64,000 bases of DNA from UBA4416 sp036676295 (lineage in GTDB: Bacteria > Bacteroidota > Bacteroidia > B-17B0 > Aurantibacillaceae). Below the pieces are notes generated by a model, which was given only the letters and a program-made list of their open reading frames with translations, had not been told where the DNA came from and made no database searches. Numbering within the stretch: the first letter of the stretch is position 1; every line of letters begins with the position of its first letter. The stretch is taken from NCBI GenBank assembly GCA_036676295.1, contig JAKFDE010000062.1, positions 1 to 64,000 on the forward strand, read 5' to 3'. Shown one piece after another: positions 36,390-45,400 of the stretch. A program made the position numbers and the translations under genes.

Positions 36390-37289
36390 TTAGTTTTCAA
36401 TAGGCGCATCACCCACATAATTTCCATTTCTGTAAGTAGCAATGCGTTGTAAAATTCCATTTTCATCATAAATATAAGCTTTGCCATCCATCAAACGGTT
36501 ATCTTTAAACACACCGTCTTTAGTGATTTGCTTGTTTTTGTTATATGTAATGTTTTGTCCGTTTAATACAAATGGTCCTTTAGTTGTTAAACCGTTAGGT
36601 TTTTCATCTGGTTTAAGAACAACTTTCGGAGCGTTATCAATAGGGTCTTCTTTAATTTTAACAATTGGTTTTTTAGGAGCAAACTCTTTAATAGAAGCAA
36701 CATCTACTGCACCATCATTAAACGTTTTTTCAGCTTTTAAATCGCCATTTTCATGAAACTCTTTAATAACACCTGCTTCTTTACCATTTACAAAATTACC
36801 TTGTACTGCAATTTGACCATTTTCGTAGAAATAGGTTTGAGCACCTTCTCTTTTTCCGCTGGCATTAAACACAAATTCATGTTGAACTTGGCCATTTTCA
36901 TAATATAATTTATAAGGTCCTGTCCAACGATTGCTTTTCCAATTACCTTCTTCAGAGATCTTTCCGTTTTCGTTATACATAATAGCATAACCGTCAGGAC
37001 GACCGTTTTGAAAAGTTAATTGGTTCTTCATATTTCCATTACAGTAATATTCAAACCATTTTCCGATCTTGCGATTATCAGAATATTTTCCTTCTTCAAC
37101 CTTTTGTTCCGGAGCAAAACAAGTCCCTGGTTTATGCTTTCCTTTAATAACCCACTTACCTTGTTTTTTACCCAAAGCATCAATTAGATTAAAGGTATCC
37201 TTACCATTAGTTCCCAGTTCGTATGATTGAGACTGAGCTTGGCTAACCTGATAAACCAAAAAAATTAAAATTAAATATATTTTCTTCAT
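36390..37289 (-). CDS. secreted MORN/YwqK-type repeat protein
   Basis: This 299-residue protein has a signal peptide (MKKIYLILIFLVYQVSQAQS) and then about seven tandem repeats of the type GxWxxYYxNGxMxxxxxFxNGxxxG (for example GKWFEYYCNGNMKNQLTFQNGRPDG). These are MORN-like, as in YwqK antitoxin-family proteins, but the secretion signal argues against an antitoxin role. The start at MKKIYL (37289) is preferred because a longer frame (to 37325) would bury the signal peptide. Monocistronic, function unknown. Confidence 0.8.
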   Translation of the reverse strand: MKKIYLILIFLVYQVSQAQSQSYELGTNGKDTFNLIDALGKKQGKWVIKGKHKPGTCFAPEQKVEEGKYSDNRKIGKWFEYYCNGNMKNQLTFQNGRPDGYAIMYNENGKISEEGNWKSNRWTGPYKLYYENGQVQHEFVFNASGKREGAQTYFYENGQIAVQGNFVNGKEAGVIKEFHENGDLKAEKTFNDGAVDVASIKEFAPKKPIVKIKEDPIDNAPKVVLKPDEKPNGLTTKGPFVLNGQNITYNKNKQITKDGVFKDNRLMDGKAYIYDENGILQRIATYRNGNYVGDAPIEN

Positions 37290-37438
37290 AGTAATATGTT
37301 TTACTAAATTATACAATTCTGTCAAATTTCTGAAAATGTTTTAGACCAAAGGCTCAAATTCAACGATGATTTTCTGAAAGTTGAAATTTGAGTGGTATTT
37401 TTGATTAAAACATAATGCAAGAGGTATTACAGCATTTT

Positions 37439-38380
37439 TTATGCCAAGTTTTGTAGCATGTTTTCAACCAAAGAATCTAAATTATATTTAGGTTTCCAAC
37501 CCCAATCTGTTTGAGAAGAAATATCTTCTATACTTTGTGGCCAACTATCAGCAATAGCCTGTCTAAAATCAGATTTATATGAAATAGTGAACTCCGGAAT
37601 ATGTTTTTTGATCTCAGAAGCTATTTGTTCGGGGGTGAAACTAATACCCGCCAAATTATAACTGCCTCTGATTTTAATATTTTCAGCCGGTGCATGCATG
37701 ATCTCAATGGTAGCTCTAATAGCGTCTTCCATATGCATCATTGGTAATGCTGTATCTGCACTTAAAAAACATTCATATTTCTTGTTCTTTAACGCTTCGT
37801 GAAAAATATGTACTGCATAATCCGTAGTGCCTCCACCGGGAGCCGATTTCCAGCCAATTAAACCCGGATAACGCAAACTTCTTACATCTACGCCATATTT
37901 ATTATGGTACCATTCGCACCAGCGTTCACCTGCCTGTTTACTGATTCCGTAAATAGTAGATGGTTCCATCACTGTATACTGAGGTGTATTAACTCTTGGA
38001 GTAGTTGGTCCAAAAACAGCTATAGAACTTGGCCAGTATACTTTATCAATATGTTTTTCTTTTGCCAGATCCAACACATTAAATAAACCCTCCATATTTA
38101 ATTTCCAGGCAAACATTGGATTTTGCTCGCCAGTGGCTGATAATAATGCTGCTAATAAATAAACCTGTCGAATACCATGTTTTTTTACAATGTTCAACAA
38201 CGTTTCTTTATCCAAAATATCGAGCTTTTCGAAAGGATTATTAGGAAGAGCCGAAATGATCTGTAAATCAGCTGCTATAACATTACTTGACCCATATAAT
38301 AAGCTAAGTTCCTGTGTTAATTCAATACCAATTTGTCCGCCGGCACCAATAATTAAAATTTTATCTTCTTTATTGTACAT
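37439..38380 (-). CDS. tdh: L-threonine 3-dehydrogenase, short-chain (epimerase-like) type
   Basis: This 313-residue NAD-dependent SDR enzyme oxidises threonine to 2-amino-3-oxobutyrate. Visible are ILIIGAGGQIGIEL (NAD-binding), PSSIAVFGPTTPRVNTPQ with the catalytic Ser, TIYGISKQAGERWCEWY (YxxxK pair), VRSLRYPGLIGWKSAPGGGTTDYAVHIF and LPMMHMEDAIRAT. The PGGGTTDYA block distinguishes epimerase-type TDH from UDP-sugar epimerases. It is divergent from trhO across 165 bp containing a TACCTTTG box (38416-38423) on the plus strand. Confidence 0.88.
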   Translation of the reverse strand: MYNKEDKILIIGAGGQIGIELTQELSLLYGSSNVIAADLQIISALPNNPFEKLDILDKETLLNIVKKHGIRQVYLLAALLSATGEQNPMFAWKLNMEGLFNVLDLAKEKHIDKVYWPSSIAVFGPTTPRVNTPQYTVMEPSTIYGISKQAGERWCEWYHNKYGVDVRSLRYPGLIGWKSAPGGGTTDYAVHIFHEALKNKKYECFLSADTALPMMHMEDAIRATIEIMHAPAENIKIRGSYNLAGISFTPEQIASEIKKHIPEFTISYKSDFRQAIADSWPQSIEDISSQTDWGWKPKYNLDSLVENMLQNLA

Positions 38381-38545
38381 GATAAAAATTAGTAGAGCTT
38401 TTTTGAGTTTTTAACTACCTTTGCAAACGTAATTAAAAATGTGCTGATTTGAAAATTGCTTTTTCTCATTTTGACAAAATCCATTCTCAAATTAGACCAA
38501 TTACACAATTTAGGATAGTATAACCTGCAATTATATCTATTGATC

Positions 38546-39604
38546 ATGACAGAATTAAGAAACCGAATCAACAAAGAGGAGTTGAAACTCCGTTTAGCTC
38601 AGGAAAACATTGAGCGAGTTACCTTATCTTTTTACAAATACGTAAAAATTGAAGACCCTAAAGAATTAAGAGACAGCCTTTTTATTCAATGGACTCAATT
38701 AAATTGTTTTGGCCGAATCTATGTGGCTCACGAAGGCATCAATGCACAGATGAGCGTTCCTAAACATAATTGGGATAAATTTGTAAATAAACTTTATAAT
38801 GATAACCGCTTTACGGATGTACCGTTTAAAATTGCCGTGGATGATGACGGAAAATCCTTTTACAAATTAGCCGTAAAAATCAGAGACAAAGTAGTAGCTG
38901 ATGGAATTGACGATCCGGAATTTGATCCGGGAAATACCGGAACTTATTTAAATGCTGAGGGTTTTAATAAGGCCATAGAAGATCCCAATACCATTGTGGT
39001 AGACATGCGCAACCATTACGAAAGCGAAGTGGGACGTTTTGATAAAGCCTTTTGTCCGGATGCCGATACTTTTAGAGAAGAGTTACCTTTAGTAGTAGAA
39101 CACTTAAAAGGACAAGAAGATAAAAAAGTGATCATGTATTGCACCGGAGGAATTCGTTGTGAAAAAGCCAGTGCTTATTTAAAACACAAAGGCTTTAAAG
39201 ATGTGAACCATTTACAAGGCGGCATTATTCAATATGCTAAAGAAGTTAAAGAACAAGGTTTAGAAAGTAAATTCAAAGGAGTTAATTTTGTGTTTGATGA
39301 GCGTATTGGCGAGCGCATTACCAAGGATGTCTTATCTAATTGCCATCAATGCGGTAAACCATGTGATACTCATGTAAATTGCAAAAACGATGATTGTCAC
39401 TTATTATTTATTCAGTGTGATGAATGTGCTGAAAAAATGAATGGTTGCTGTACACCCAAATGTCAGGAAATTGCAGCTTTGCCAATTGAAATGCAACGTG
39501 AGTTAAGAAAAGGTCGTATTAAAAACGGGCCGGAATGTTTATCAGTATACAAAAGCAGATTAAGACCAAATTTGGCTGAAATTATTAAGAACACGAAAGT
39601 CTGA
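38546..39604 (+). CDS. trhO: tRNA uridine(34) hydroxylase, rhodanese family
   Basis: TrhO (YceA) hydroxylates U34 of certain tRNAs to ho5U using oxygen. The 352-residue protein has the N-terminal ferredoxin-like part (RIYVAHEGINAQMSVP), the rhodanese domain with active-site loop YCTGGIRCEKASAYL, and the C-terminal Cys-rich block (CHQCGKPCDTHVNCKNDDCHLLFIQCDEC) that ends in a conserved Arg/Lys tail. Start at ATG 38546; the frame extends only two codons further, to a TTG. Not part of the sulfur island at 42.9 kb. Confidence 0.92.
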   Translation: MTELRNRINKEELKLRLAQENIERVTLSFYKYVKIEDPKELRDSLFIQWTQLNCFGRIYVAHEGINAQMSVPKHNWDKFVNKLYNDNRFTDVPFKIAVDDDGKSFYKLAVKIRDKVVADGIDDPEFDPGNTGTYLNAEGFNKAIEDPNTIVVDMRNHYESEVGRFDKAFCPDADTFREELPLVVEHLKGQEDKKVIMYCTGGIRCEKASAYLKHKGFKDVNHLQGGIIQYAKEVKEQGLESKFKGVNFVFDERIGERITKDVLSNCHQCGKPCDTHVNCKNDDCHLLFIQCDECAEKMNGCCTPKCQEIAALPIEMQRELRKGRIKNGPECLSVYKSRLRPNLAEIIKNTKV

Positions 39605-39671
39605 GTTTTTTATATTTAATATTATGAGGCAAATGCCTATTTTTATAAATAAAAAATTCAGTTAATTGGTA

Positions 39672-40223
39672 ATGAAAAAATGGATACTTATAGCGCTTGG
39701 GTCATTTCTGATATTTCAAATTCAGGGCTGTAAGAAATTAAAAAAATACACGGAGTTTGACGTTAACAATATCTCTAATTTCACTATTCCTTCTTCCAAC
39801 TATCTAATTAATTTACCGGTTGATTTTACAACGCCTGAATCAACAACTACCATTCAGGAAAAATTTGAAAACGAAGGTTCTTCATCCAAATTAATAGATG
39901 AAGTTATTTTAACTAAATTATCTCTATTTATTAATAGCCCTGCAAATGCAAATTTTAATTTTTTAAATTCAGTTGAGCTCTATTTATCTAGCGATAACCA
40001 ACCTGAAATATTAGCCGCCTGGCAATACGACATTCCTGAAAATAATTTAAAAAATCTAGATTTAATAACGGGCAATACTAACTTAAAAGAATACATGAAA
40101 GAAAACAGCTTGACTTTGCGTGTGAAAATTGTAACAGACAAGGTTGTTTCATACGACATCGATCTAATTGCTAAACAAACGTTTCATGTAAAAGCTAAAC
40201 TCAAAAACTTATTTAATAAATAA
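39672..40223 (+). CDS. lipoprotein of unknown function
   Basis: This 183-residue protein begins with a short lipoprotein signal (MKKWILIALGSFLIFQIQGC, Cys20 the likely acylation site). The rest is beta-rich and Asn/Leu-rich, with repeated NLPVDFTTPESTTT- and FINSPANANFNFLNSVELYLSS-like strands; no known motif is recognised. Start chosen at ATG 39672, two codons after a TTG. It lies 14 bp upstream of hmgA but there is no evidence of shared function. Confidence 0.72.
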   Translation: MKKWILIALGSFLIFQIQGCKKLKKYTEFDVNNISNFTIPSSNYLINLPVDFTTPESTTTIQEKFENEGSSSKLIDEVILTKLSLFINSPANANFNFLNSVELYLSSDNQPEILAAWQYDIPENNLKNLDLITGNTNLKEYMKENSLTLRVKIVTDKVVSYDIDLIAKQTFHVKAKLKNLFNK

Positions 40224-40237
40224 CTAAATTTTACATT

Positions 40238-41395
40238 ATGCCTATTTATCATAAACTAGGAAATATACCTCAAAAACGCCACACGATTTTTAAATCGCCA
40301 AAGGATGCTTATTACTATGAACAACTGTTCGGTACAGAAGGCTTTCACGGTTTTTCATCTTTATTGTATCAAACACACAGGCCCACACAGGTAAAAGAAA
40401 TAATTAAAAGTTATAGCGTAGCCCCTAAAGTTGCGATTGACAAAAACATCAAATCTTTATTATTAAAAGGGTTTGAAATAAAACCTACGGACGATTTTTT
40501 AGAAAGTAGAAAAACTGTTTTATTCAATAGCGATTGTCACATTGGTTTAGCGGCTCCTAAAAAAAGTTTAACAGAATACTTTTACAAAAATGCGGATGCT
40601 GATGAAATGCTATTCATTCATAAAGGAAAAGGAACTCTTAGAACGTTTATGGGTAATATTCCTTTTGAGTATGGTGACTATTTAATTATTCCACGCGGAA
40701 TGATCTATCAAATACAATTTGATACAACTGATAATAGAATTTTTTACGTTGAAACACCACACCCTTTATACACGCCAAAACGTTATAAAAATGCAAGCGG
40801 ACAACATTTAGAACATTCGCCATTTTGCGAACGCGATTTTAAATTACCAACCAGCTTAGAAACGTATGATGAAAAAGGTGATTTTTTAATTAAAATAAAA
40901 AAAGAAGGAATGATGCACGAAGTAGTTTATGCAACACATCCTTTTGATGTAATTGGCTGGGATGGATATAATTTTCCCTGGGGATTTTCTATTCATAATT
41001 TTGAACCAATTACAGGACGTGTGCATCAGCCACCTCCAGTACATCAAACGTTTGAAACACCTGCTTTTGTAGTATGTTCATTTGTACCGCGTCTGTATGA
41101 TTATCATCCACAAGCAATTCCTGCTCCATACAATCATAGTAATATTGATAGCGATGAAGTATTGTATTATGTAGATGGTGATTTTATGAGCCGCAATAAT
41201 ATTGAACAAGGCCATATCACTTTACATCCAAAAGGCATTCCTCATGGGCCGGCGCCAGGAGCTATGGAACGCAGCATCGGACAAACTGTTACTCAGGAAT
41301 TAGCGGTAATGGTCGATACCTTCAGACCTTTAATGGTAACAGAAGACGCGATGAAAATTGATGATGGCAAATATTATAAAAGTTGGGTAGAATAA
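40238..41395 (+). CDS. hmgA: homogentisate 1,2-dioxygenase
   Basis: This 385-residue non-haem iron cupin enzyme opens the ring of homogentisate in tyrosine catabolism. It shows YHKLGNIPQKRHTIF at the start, the EMLFIHKGKGTLRTFMGNIPFEYGDYLIIPRGMIYQI cupin strand, and the iron-site region YNHSNIDSDEVLYYVDGDFMSR followed by HPKGIPHGP. It is shorter than the human and Pseudomonas enzymes but typical of the Bacteroidota form. hppD, the preceding step of the pathway, follows 201 bp downstream. Confidence 0.93.
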   Translation: MPIYHKLGNIPQKRHTIFKSPKDAYYYEQLFGTEGFHGFSSLLYQTHRPTQVKEIIKSYSVAPKVAIDKNIKSLLLKGFEIKPTDDFLESRKTVLFNSDCHIGLAAPKKSLTEYFYKNADADEMLFIHKGKGTLRTFMGNIPFEYGDYLIIPRGMIYQIQFDTTDNRIFYVETPHPLYTPKRYKNASGQHLEHSPFCERDFKLPTSLETYDEKGDFLIKIKKEGMMHEVVYATHPFDVIGWDGYNFPWGFSIHNFEPITGRVHQPPPVHQTFETPAFVVCSFVPRLYDYHPQAIPAPYNHSNIDSDEVLYYVDGDFMSRNNIEQGHITLHPKGIPHGPAPGAMERSIGQTVTQELAVMVDTFRPLMVTEDAMKIDDGKYYKSWVE

Positions 41396-41596
41396 TTAGA
41401 CAATATGACGATGAGTCAATTAGATAATTAATATATTTAAAGAATAATGGAATCTAAATTATTAAAAAACAAATTAGAGTTGCGTTCGTTGTATATGGCG
41501 ATGTGGTAGATGCAATTGAATTTCATAATTATTGAATATAAAAATTCAATGCATTCAACAAATCAACAATTCATTAAATCATAAAATATAATTATT

Positions 41597-42757
41597 ATGT
41601 CAAAAGAAATTAAAAACGTAGAATACGGTTTAGAAAAAATATTTGAAGGAGCACAAGATTTTCTTCCTTTATTAGGAACCGATTACGTAGAATTTTATGT
41701 AGGTAATGCCAAACAATCGGCACATTATTACAAAACAGCTTTCGGTTATCAATCTTATGCTTATGCAGGCTTAGAAACAGGTTTAACTGACCGTACATCA
41801 TACGTATTAAAACAAGATAAAATTCGTTTAGTATTAACCACCGCTTTAAAAAGTGATTCTCCAATTGGAGAGCATGTGAAAAAACATGGTGATGGTGTAA
41901 AAGTAATTGCACTATGGGTAGAAGATGCTCGTAAATCATACGAAGAAACGATCAAGCGTGGCGCAAAATCTTTTATGGAACCTGTAGTTGAAAAAGATGA
42001 ACATGGTGAAGTTGTACGTGCAGGTATCTACACATATGGAGAAACAGTACATATGTTTGTTGAACGCAAAAACTACAAAGGAACATTTTTACCAGGATTT
42101 AGAGAATGGAAAAGTGATTATAACCCAACACCGGTTGGATTAAAATTTATTGACCACATGGTTGGTAATGTAGGTTGGAATCAAATGAATGCCACTGTAA
42201 AATGGTACGAAGAAGTAATGGGCTTTGTAAACTTTTTATCATTTGACGACAAACAAATTACGACTGAGTATTCTGCATTGATGAGTAAAGTAATGAGTAA
42301 TGGTAATGGTCGTATTAAATTCCCAATTAACGAACCCGCAGAAGGTAAAAAGAAATCACAGATTGAAGAATACATTGATTTTTATGAAGGTGCGGGCGTA
42401 CAGCATTTAGCTTTAGCCACAGACGATATCATTAAAACAGTAACTGAATTAAAAGCACGTGGTGTTGAATTTTTACCACCACCACCACAAGCATACTACG
42501 ATGATATTCCAACCCGATTAGGTACACACATGAGCATTATGCATGAAGATATTTCTAAATTACAAGAACTATCTATTTTAGTGGATGCTGATGAGGATGG
42601 ATACTTATTACAAATATTTACTAAGCCTGTAGAAGATCGTCCAACTTTATTTTACGAGATCATTCAACGAATGGGCGCTAAGGGCTTTGGTGCCGGTAAC
42701 TTTAAAGCATTGTTCGAATCGATTGAAAGAGAACAAGCTAAAAGAGGAACTCTATAA
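41597..42757 (+). CDS. hppD: 4-hydroxyphenylpyruvate dioxygenase
   Basis: HppD converts 4-hydroxyphenylpyruvate to homogentisate, the substrate of the neighbouring hmgA. The 386-residue two-VOC-domain protein keeps the iron ligands: His in FIDHMVGNV, His in GVQHLALATDDI and Glu in LFYEIIQRMGAKGFGAGNFKALF. Length is normal for bacteria. The 201-bp gap from hmgA is AT-rich and holds only a 20-codon frame (41447-41509) that I do not call. Maleylacetoacetate isomerase and fumarylacetoacetase genes are not in the window. Confidence 0.95.
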   Translation: MSKEIKNVEYGLEKIFEGAQDFLPLLGTDYVEFYVGNAKQSAHYYKTAFGYQSYAYAGLETGLTDRTSYVLKQDKIRLVLTTALKSDSPIGEHVKKHGDGVKVIALWVEDARKSYEETIKRGAKSFMEPVVEKDEHGEVVRAGIYTYGETVHMFVERKNYKGTFLPGFREWKSDYNPTPVGLKFIDHMVGNVGWNQMNATVKWYEEVMGFVNFLSFDDKQITTEYSALMSKVMSNGNGRIKFPINEPAEGKKKSQIEEYIDFYEGAGVQHLALATDDIIKTVTELKARGVEFLPPPPQAYYDDIPTRLGTHMSIMHEDISKLQELSILVDADEDGYLLQIFTKPVEDRPTLFYEIIQRMGAKGFGAGNFKALFESIEREQAKRGTL

Positions 42758-42773
42758 TTTTTGTCAGGCTGAG

Positions 42774-42807
42774 CGCCCGTCCGAACGGATTTTCATCCGG
42801 GCGGGGA
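42774..42807. repeat. GC-rich imperfect palindrome (REP-like)
   Basis: The stem is CCCGTCC...GGGCGGG with an inner GGAT-tttc-ATCC hairpin, preceded by GTCAGGCTGAGCG. The composition contrasts sharply with the flanks. GTCAGGCTGAGCG-type strings recur in intergenic DNA of many Bacteroidota, so this is likely a REP-like repeat fragment. Confidence 0.5.
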
Positions 42808-42827
42808 GTTAAAGCCCACATACTAAT

Positions 42828-42866
42828 AAAAAAACTCCTGAAGAGAATTCTTCAAGAGTTTTTTTA
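42828..42866 (+). terminator. terminator after hppD
   Basis: AAAACTCcTGAAGA-GAAT-TCTTCAaGAGTTTTTTT, a 14-bp stem with one mismatch and a T run. It separates tyrosine degradation from the sulfur island. Confidence 0.85.
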
Positions 42867-42884
42867 TGCCTACTAATTTTGATG

Positions 42885-42929
42885 TGTAACAAATGTAACC
42901 AACAAATGATTTTTGTCATACGACCTTTG
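42885..42929 (+). promoter_or_regulatory. Crp/Fnr-type operator and -7 box, tauE-like gene
   Basis: The operator TGTAACAAATGTAACC (42885-42900, centre 42892.5) matches the island consensus TGTAAC-N4-GTTACA less well in its right half. The -7 box GACCTTTG is at 42922-42929. The centre is 36.5 bp from the last G, and the operator takes the place of a -33 element, as expected for class II activation. Confidence 0.7.
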
Positions 42930-42955
42930 TATCGTTAATTATAAAATAAAAAATC

Positions 42956-43777
42956 ATGGAATTATTTGGGTACATCTCCTCTATTATTATTGGTATATCA
43001 TTAGGCTTAATTGGTGGCGGAGGATCAATACTTACAGTACCTGTATTAGTATATTTATTTGGCGTGGAACCGATGATGGCAACAGCTTATTCTTTATTTA
43101 TTGTAGGAGCAAGTAGTTTAGTAGGAGCTTTTCCAAAATACAAACAAGGATTAATTAGTATTAAAACAGCTATCGTATTTGGCGTTCCATCAATTGCTGC
43201 AGTTTTTGCCACTCGAAAATTCATCGTTCCTGCAATTCCAACTGAAGTATTTTCCGTTGGAGATTTTATGGTAACAAAATCCATTTTAATGATGATGTTA
43301 TTTGCCGTATTAATGGTTGCTGCTTCAGTATCAATGATACGTGAGAAAAAAAATAAACAAACAGTTGAAGAAGGTGATGAACAAAAATTCAACTATCCAT
43401 TGATCATTGTAGAGGGAGCTGTTGTTGGTGTATTAACCGGATTAGTTGGTGCCGGTGGAGGCTTTTTAATTATTCCTGCTTTAGTAATGCTTAGCAAACT
43501 TCCCATGAAAATGGCAGTTGGCACTTCTCTATTGATCATCGCTGCGAAATCCTTAATTGGTTTTGCCGGAGATCTTTCGACCAATGCCGGTAATATGAAT
43601 TGGAACTTACTATTCACTGTGACAGCATTAGCTATTGGAGGAATATTTATTGGAAACATCTTATCAAAAAAGATCGATGGCAATAAATTAAAGAAAGGCT
43701 TTGGATGGTTTGTGTTAGTAATGGGTGTATACATTATCATTAACGAATTATTCTTAAAAACAGGTGGTGGCCACTAA
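42956..43777 (+). CDS. TauE/SafE family sulfite or sulfonate exporter
   Basis: This 273-residue inner membrane protein has about eight helices in two related halves. Each begins with a glycine-rich motif: GISLGLIGGGGSILTVPVLVYLFG (about 12-35) and GVLTGLVGAGGGFLIIPALVML (about 160-181). TauE/SafE proteins export sulfite, sulfoacetate or related sulfur compounds. As the first gene of the sulfur island, next to a persulfide dioxygenase fusion that makes sulfite, sulfite export is the best guess. Its promoter carries the island's Crp/Fnr-type operator. Confidence 0.88.
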   Translation: MELFGYISSIIIGISLGLIGGGGSILTVPVLVYLFGVEPMMATAYSLFIVGASSLVGAFPKYKQGLISIKTAIVFGVPSIAAVFATRKFIVPAIPTEVFSVGDFMVTKSILMMMLFAVLMVAASVSMIREKKNKQTVEEGDEQKFNYPLIIVEGAVVGVLTGLVGAGGGFLIIPALVMLSKLPMKMAVGTSLLIIAAKSLIGFAGDLSTNAGNMNWNLLFTVTALAIGGIFIGNILSKKIDGNKLKKGFGWFVLVMGVYIIINELFLKTGGGH

Positions 43778-43861
43778 TGTAACAAACATTACAAATAAGA
43801 AAATGAATTAGCTGCATGTAACAAGTGTTACAATAAAAACCTAAAAACCACTTTACCTTTG
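43778..43861 (+). promoter_or_regulatory. tandem Crp/Fnr-type operators and -7 box, persulfide dioxygenase gene
   Basis: There are two palindromes: TGTAACAAACATTACA (43778-43793) and TGTAACAAGTGTTACA (43817-43832, perfect TGTAAC-N4-GTTACA). Their centres are 39 bp apart. The -7 box TACCTTTG (43854-43861) is consensus. The proximal operator centre (43824.5) lies 36.5 bp from the last G, about -42 from the presumed transcription start, and abuts the -33 position. Confidence 0.78.
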
Positions 43862-43908
43862 TATAAAGAAATATTAAATAAAAAATAAACTCTAAAAAAC
43901 CAATCATT

Positions 43909-45324
43909 ATGAAAATCGAACAAATTTATACCGGATGTTTAGCACAAGGTGCTTATTACATTACCTCCAATGGCGAAGCCGCTATCATTGATCCATTGCG
44001 CGAAGTGCAACCTTATATTGATAGAGCTGCAAAAGATGGTGTTAAAATAAAATATGTTTTTGAAACTCATTTTCATGCAGATTTTGTTTCGGGACACATT
44101 GATCTAAGCAACAAAACAGGTGCCTCCATTATTTATGGACCAACTGCAAATCCTGAGTTTAAAGCTATTATTGCTAAAGACAACGAAGAATTTAAAATAG
44201 GAAATATTACCATAAAAGTATTGCACACACCGGGGCATACCATGGAAAGTTCTTGTTTTTTACTAAAAGACGAAAACGGTAAAGACACTGCATTATTCAG
44301 TGGCGATACCTTGTTTTTAGGTGATGTTGGCCGACCTGACCTTGCTCAAAAAGCAGCATCTATGACACAAGAAGAATTGGCCGGTCTGTTATATGAATCA
44401 TTAAATAATAAAATTATGCCTTTAGCGGATGACGTTACAGTTTATCCAGCTCATGGTGCCGGAAGTGCTTGTGGAAAAAACATGATGAAAGAAACAGTAG
44501 ACTCCTTAGGTAATCAAAAGAAAATAAACTACGCCTTAAACCAACCAAACAAAGAGGCATTTGTGAAAGCTGTAACCGATGGCTTATTACCTCCTCCGGG
44601 ATATTTCGGAATGAACGTAGCAATGAATAAAAAAGGGTACGAAAGCATTGATACAGTGATGTTAAAGGGTTTAAAACCAATTAAAGTAACAGAACTAGAG
44701 GCTGTATTGGATTTAACAGACGCGTTGATTTTAGACGTGAGGGAAGCAGGAGAATTCCATAAAGGCTTTATACCACGCTCCATCAACATTGGCGTTAAAG
44801 GTGATTTTGCGCCTTGGGTTGGAGCTTTGATCGTTGATGTAAAACAATCCATTATTTTAATCACTGAAATCGGGCAAGAAGAAGAAAGTGTAACAAGATT
44901 AGCACGAGTAGGTTTTGATAACGTGATTGGATATTTAGAAGGAGGTATCGACTCCTGGATAAAATCGGGTAAAGAAGTGGACACCATTAACAGAATAACT
45001 GCTCAACAATTCAAGTCTGAATATACAAAAGATGAAAGTATTGTTTTAGATGTAAGAAGAGAAAGTGAATATTTGGCTGAACATGTTGAAGAATCTTTCA
45101 GCCGTCCATTATCCGACATCAATATGTGGTTTGAGACAATCGATGTTAATAAACCATTCTATCTTCACTGTGCCGGCGGCTATAGAAGTATGATAGCGGC
45201 TAGTATATTAAAGGCTCGTGGTATTCACAACTTCAAAGAGATAGAAGGTGGCTTTAAAACTATAGCAGAAGTGGGGGTTCCAAAAACTGATTATGTTTGC
45301 CCAAGTAAATTACAAAAAGCATAA
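43909..45324 (+). CDS. CstB-like persulfide dioxygenase-rhodanese fusion
   Basis: This 471-residue fusion has three parts. An N-terminal metallo-beta-lactamase domain (1-250) has ETHFHADFVSGH (His54, His56, Asp58), HTPGHT (His110) and FSGDTLF (Asp133). A middle rhodanese-like domain (about 255-355) has no Cys at its active-site loop (LITEIGQEEES), so it is a pseudo-domain. A C-terminal rhodanese (about 360-471) has the active loop HCAGGYRS (Cys421). This architecture is that of CstB, which oxidises glutathione or CoA persulfide to sulfite and forms thiosulfate. Asp58 is followed by Phe where ETHE1-type enzymes have His. Probably the central enzyme of the island. Confidence 0.88.
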   Translation: MKIEQIYTGCLAQGAYYITSNGEAAIIDPLREVQPYIDRAAKDGVKIKYVFETHFHADFVSGHIDLSNKTGASIIYGPTANPEFKAIIAKDNEEFKIGNITIKVLHTPGHTMESSCFLLKDENGKDTALFSGDTLFLGDVGRPDLAQKAASMTQEELAGLLYESLNNKIMPLADDVTVYPAHGAGSACGKNMMKETVDSLGNQKKINYALNQPNKEAFVKAVTDGLLPPPGYFGMNVAMNKKGYESIDTVMLKGLKPIKVTELEAVLDLTDALILDVREAGEFHKGFIPRSINIGVKGDFAPWVGALIVDVKQSIILITEIGQEEESVTRLARVGFDNVIGYLEGGIDSWIKSGKEVDTINRITAQQFKSEYTKDESIVLDVRRESEYLAEHVEESFSRPLSDINMWFETIDVNKPFYLHCAGGYRSMIAASILKARGIHNFKEIEGGFKTIAEVGVPKTDYVCPSKLQKA

Positions 45325-45337
45325 AATTAAATTGATA

Positions 45338-45384
45338 AGAAGATTTTGTTGAATGATAGAATTAATCACAAAACAAAATCTTCT
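45338..45384 (+). terminator. long-loop hairpin after the persulfide dioxygenase gene
   Basis: AGAAGATTTTGTT (45338-45350) pairs perfectly with AACAAAATCTTCT (45372-45384) across a 21-nt loop, followed by TT. It may terminate or attenuate transcription before the periplasmic rhodanese; the short T run makes it weak. Confidence 0.5.
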
Positions 45385-45400
45385 TTAAAACAAAATAGGT

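Noticed and set aside
36390..37289. MORN-repeat protein as an antitoxin of a toxin-antitoxin pair
   Set aside because: It has a clear signal peptide and no adjacent toxin gene; the YwqK label comes from the repeat type only.
37439..38380. UDP-glucose 4-epimerase or other sugar epimerase
   Set aside because: The PGGGTTDYA and LPMMHMEDA blocks are those of epimerase-type L-threonine dehydrogenase.
41447..41509. 20-codon open frame between hmgA and hppD
   Set aside because: Too short to support without conservation or a promoter; the gap is otherwise featureless AT-rich DNA.
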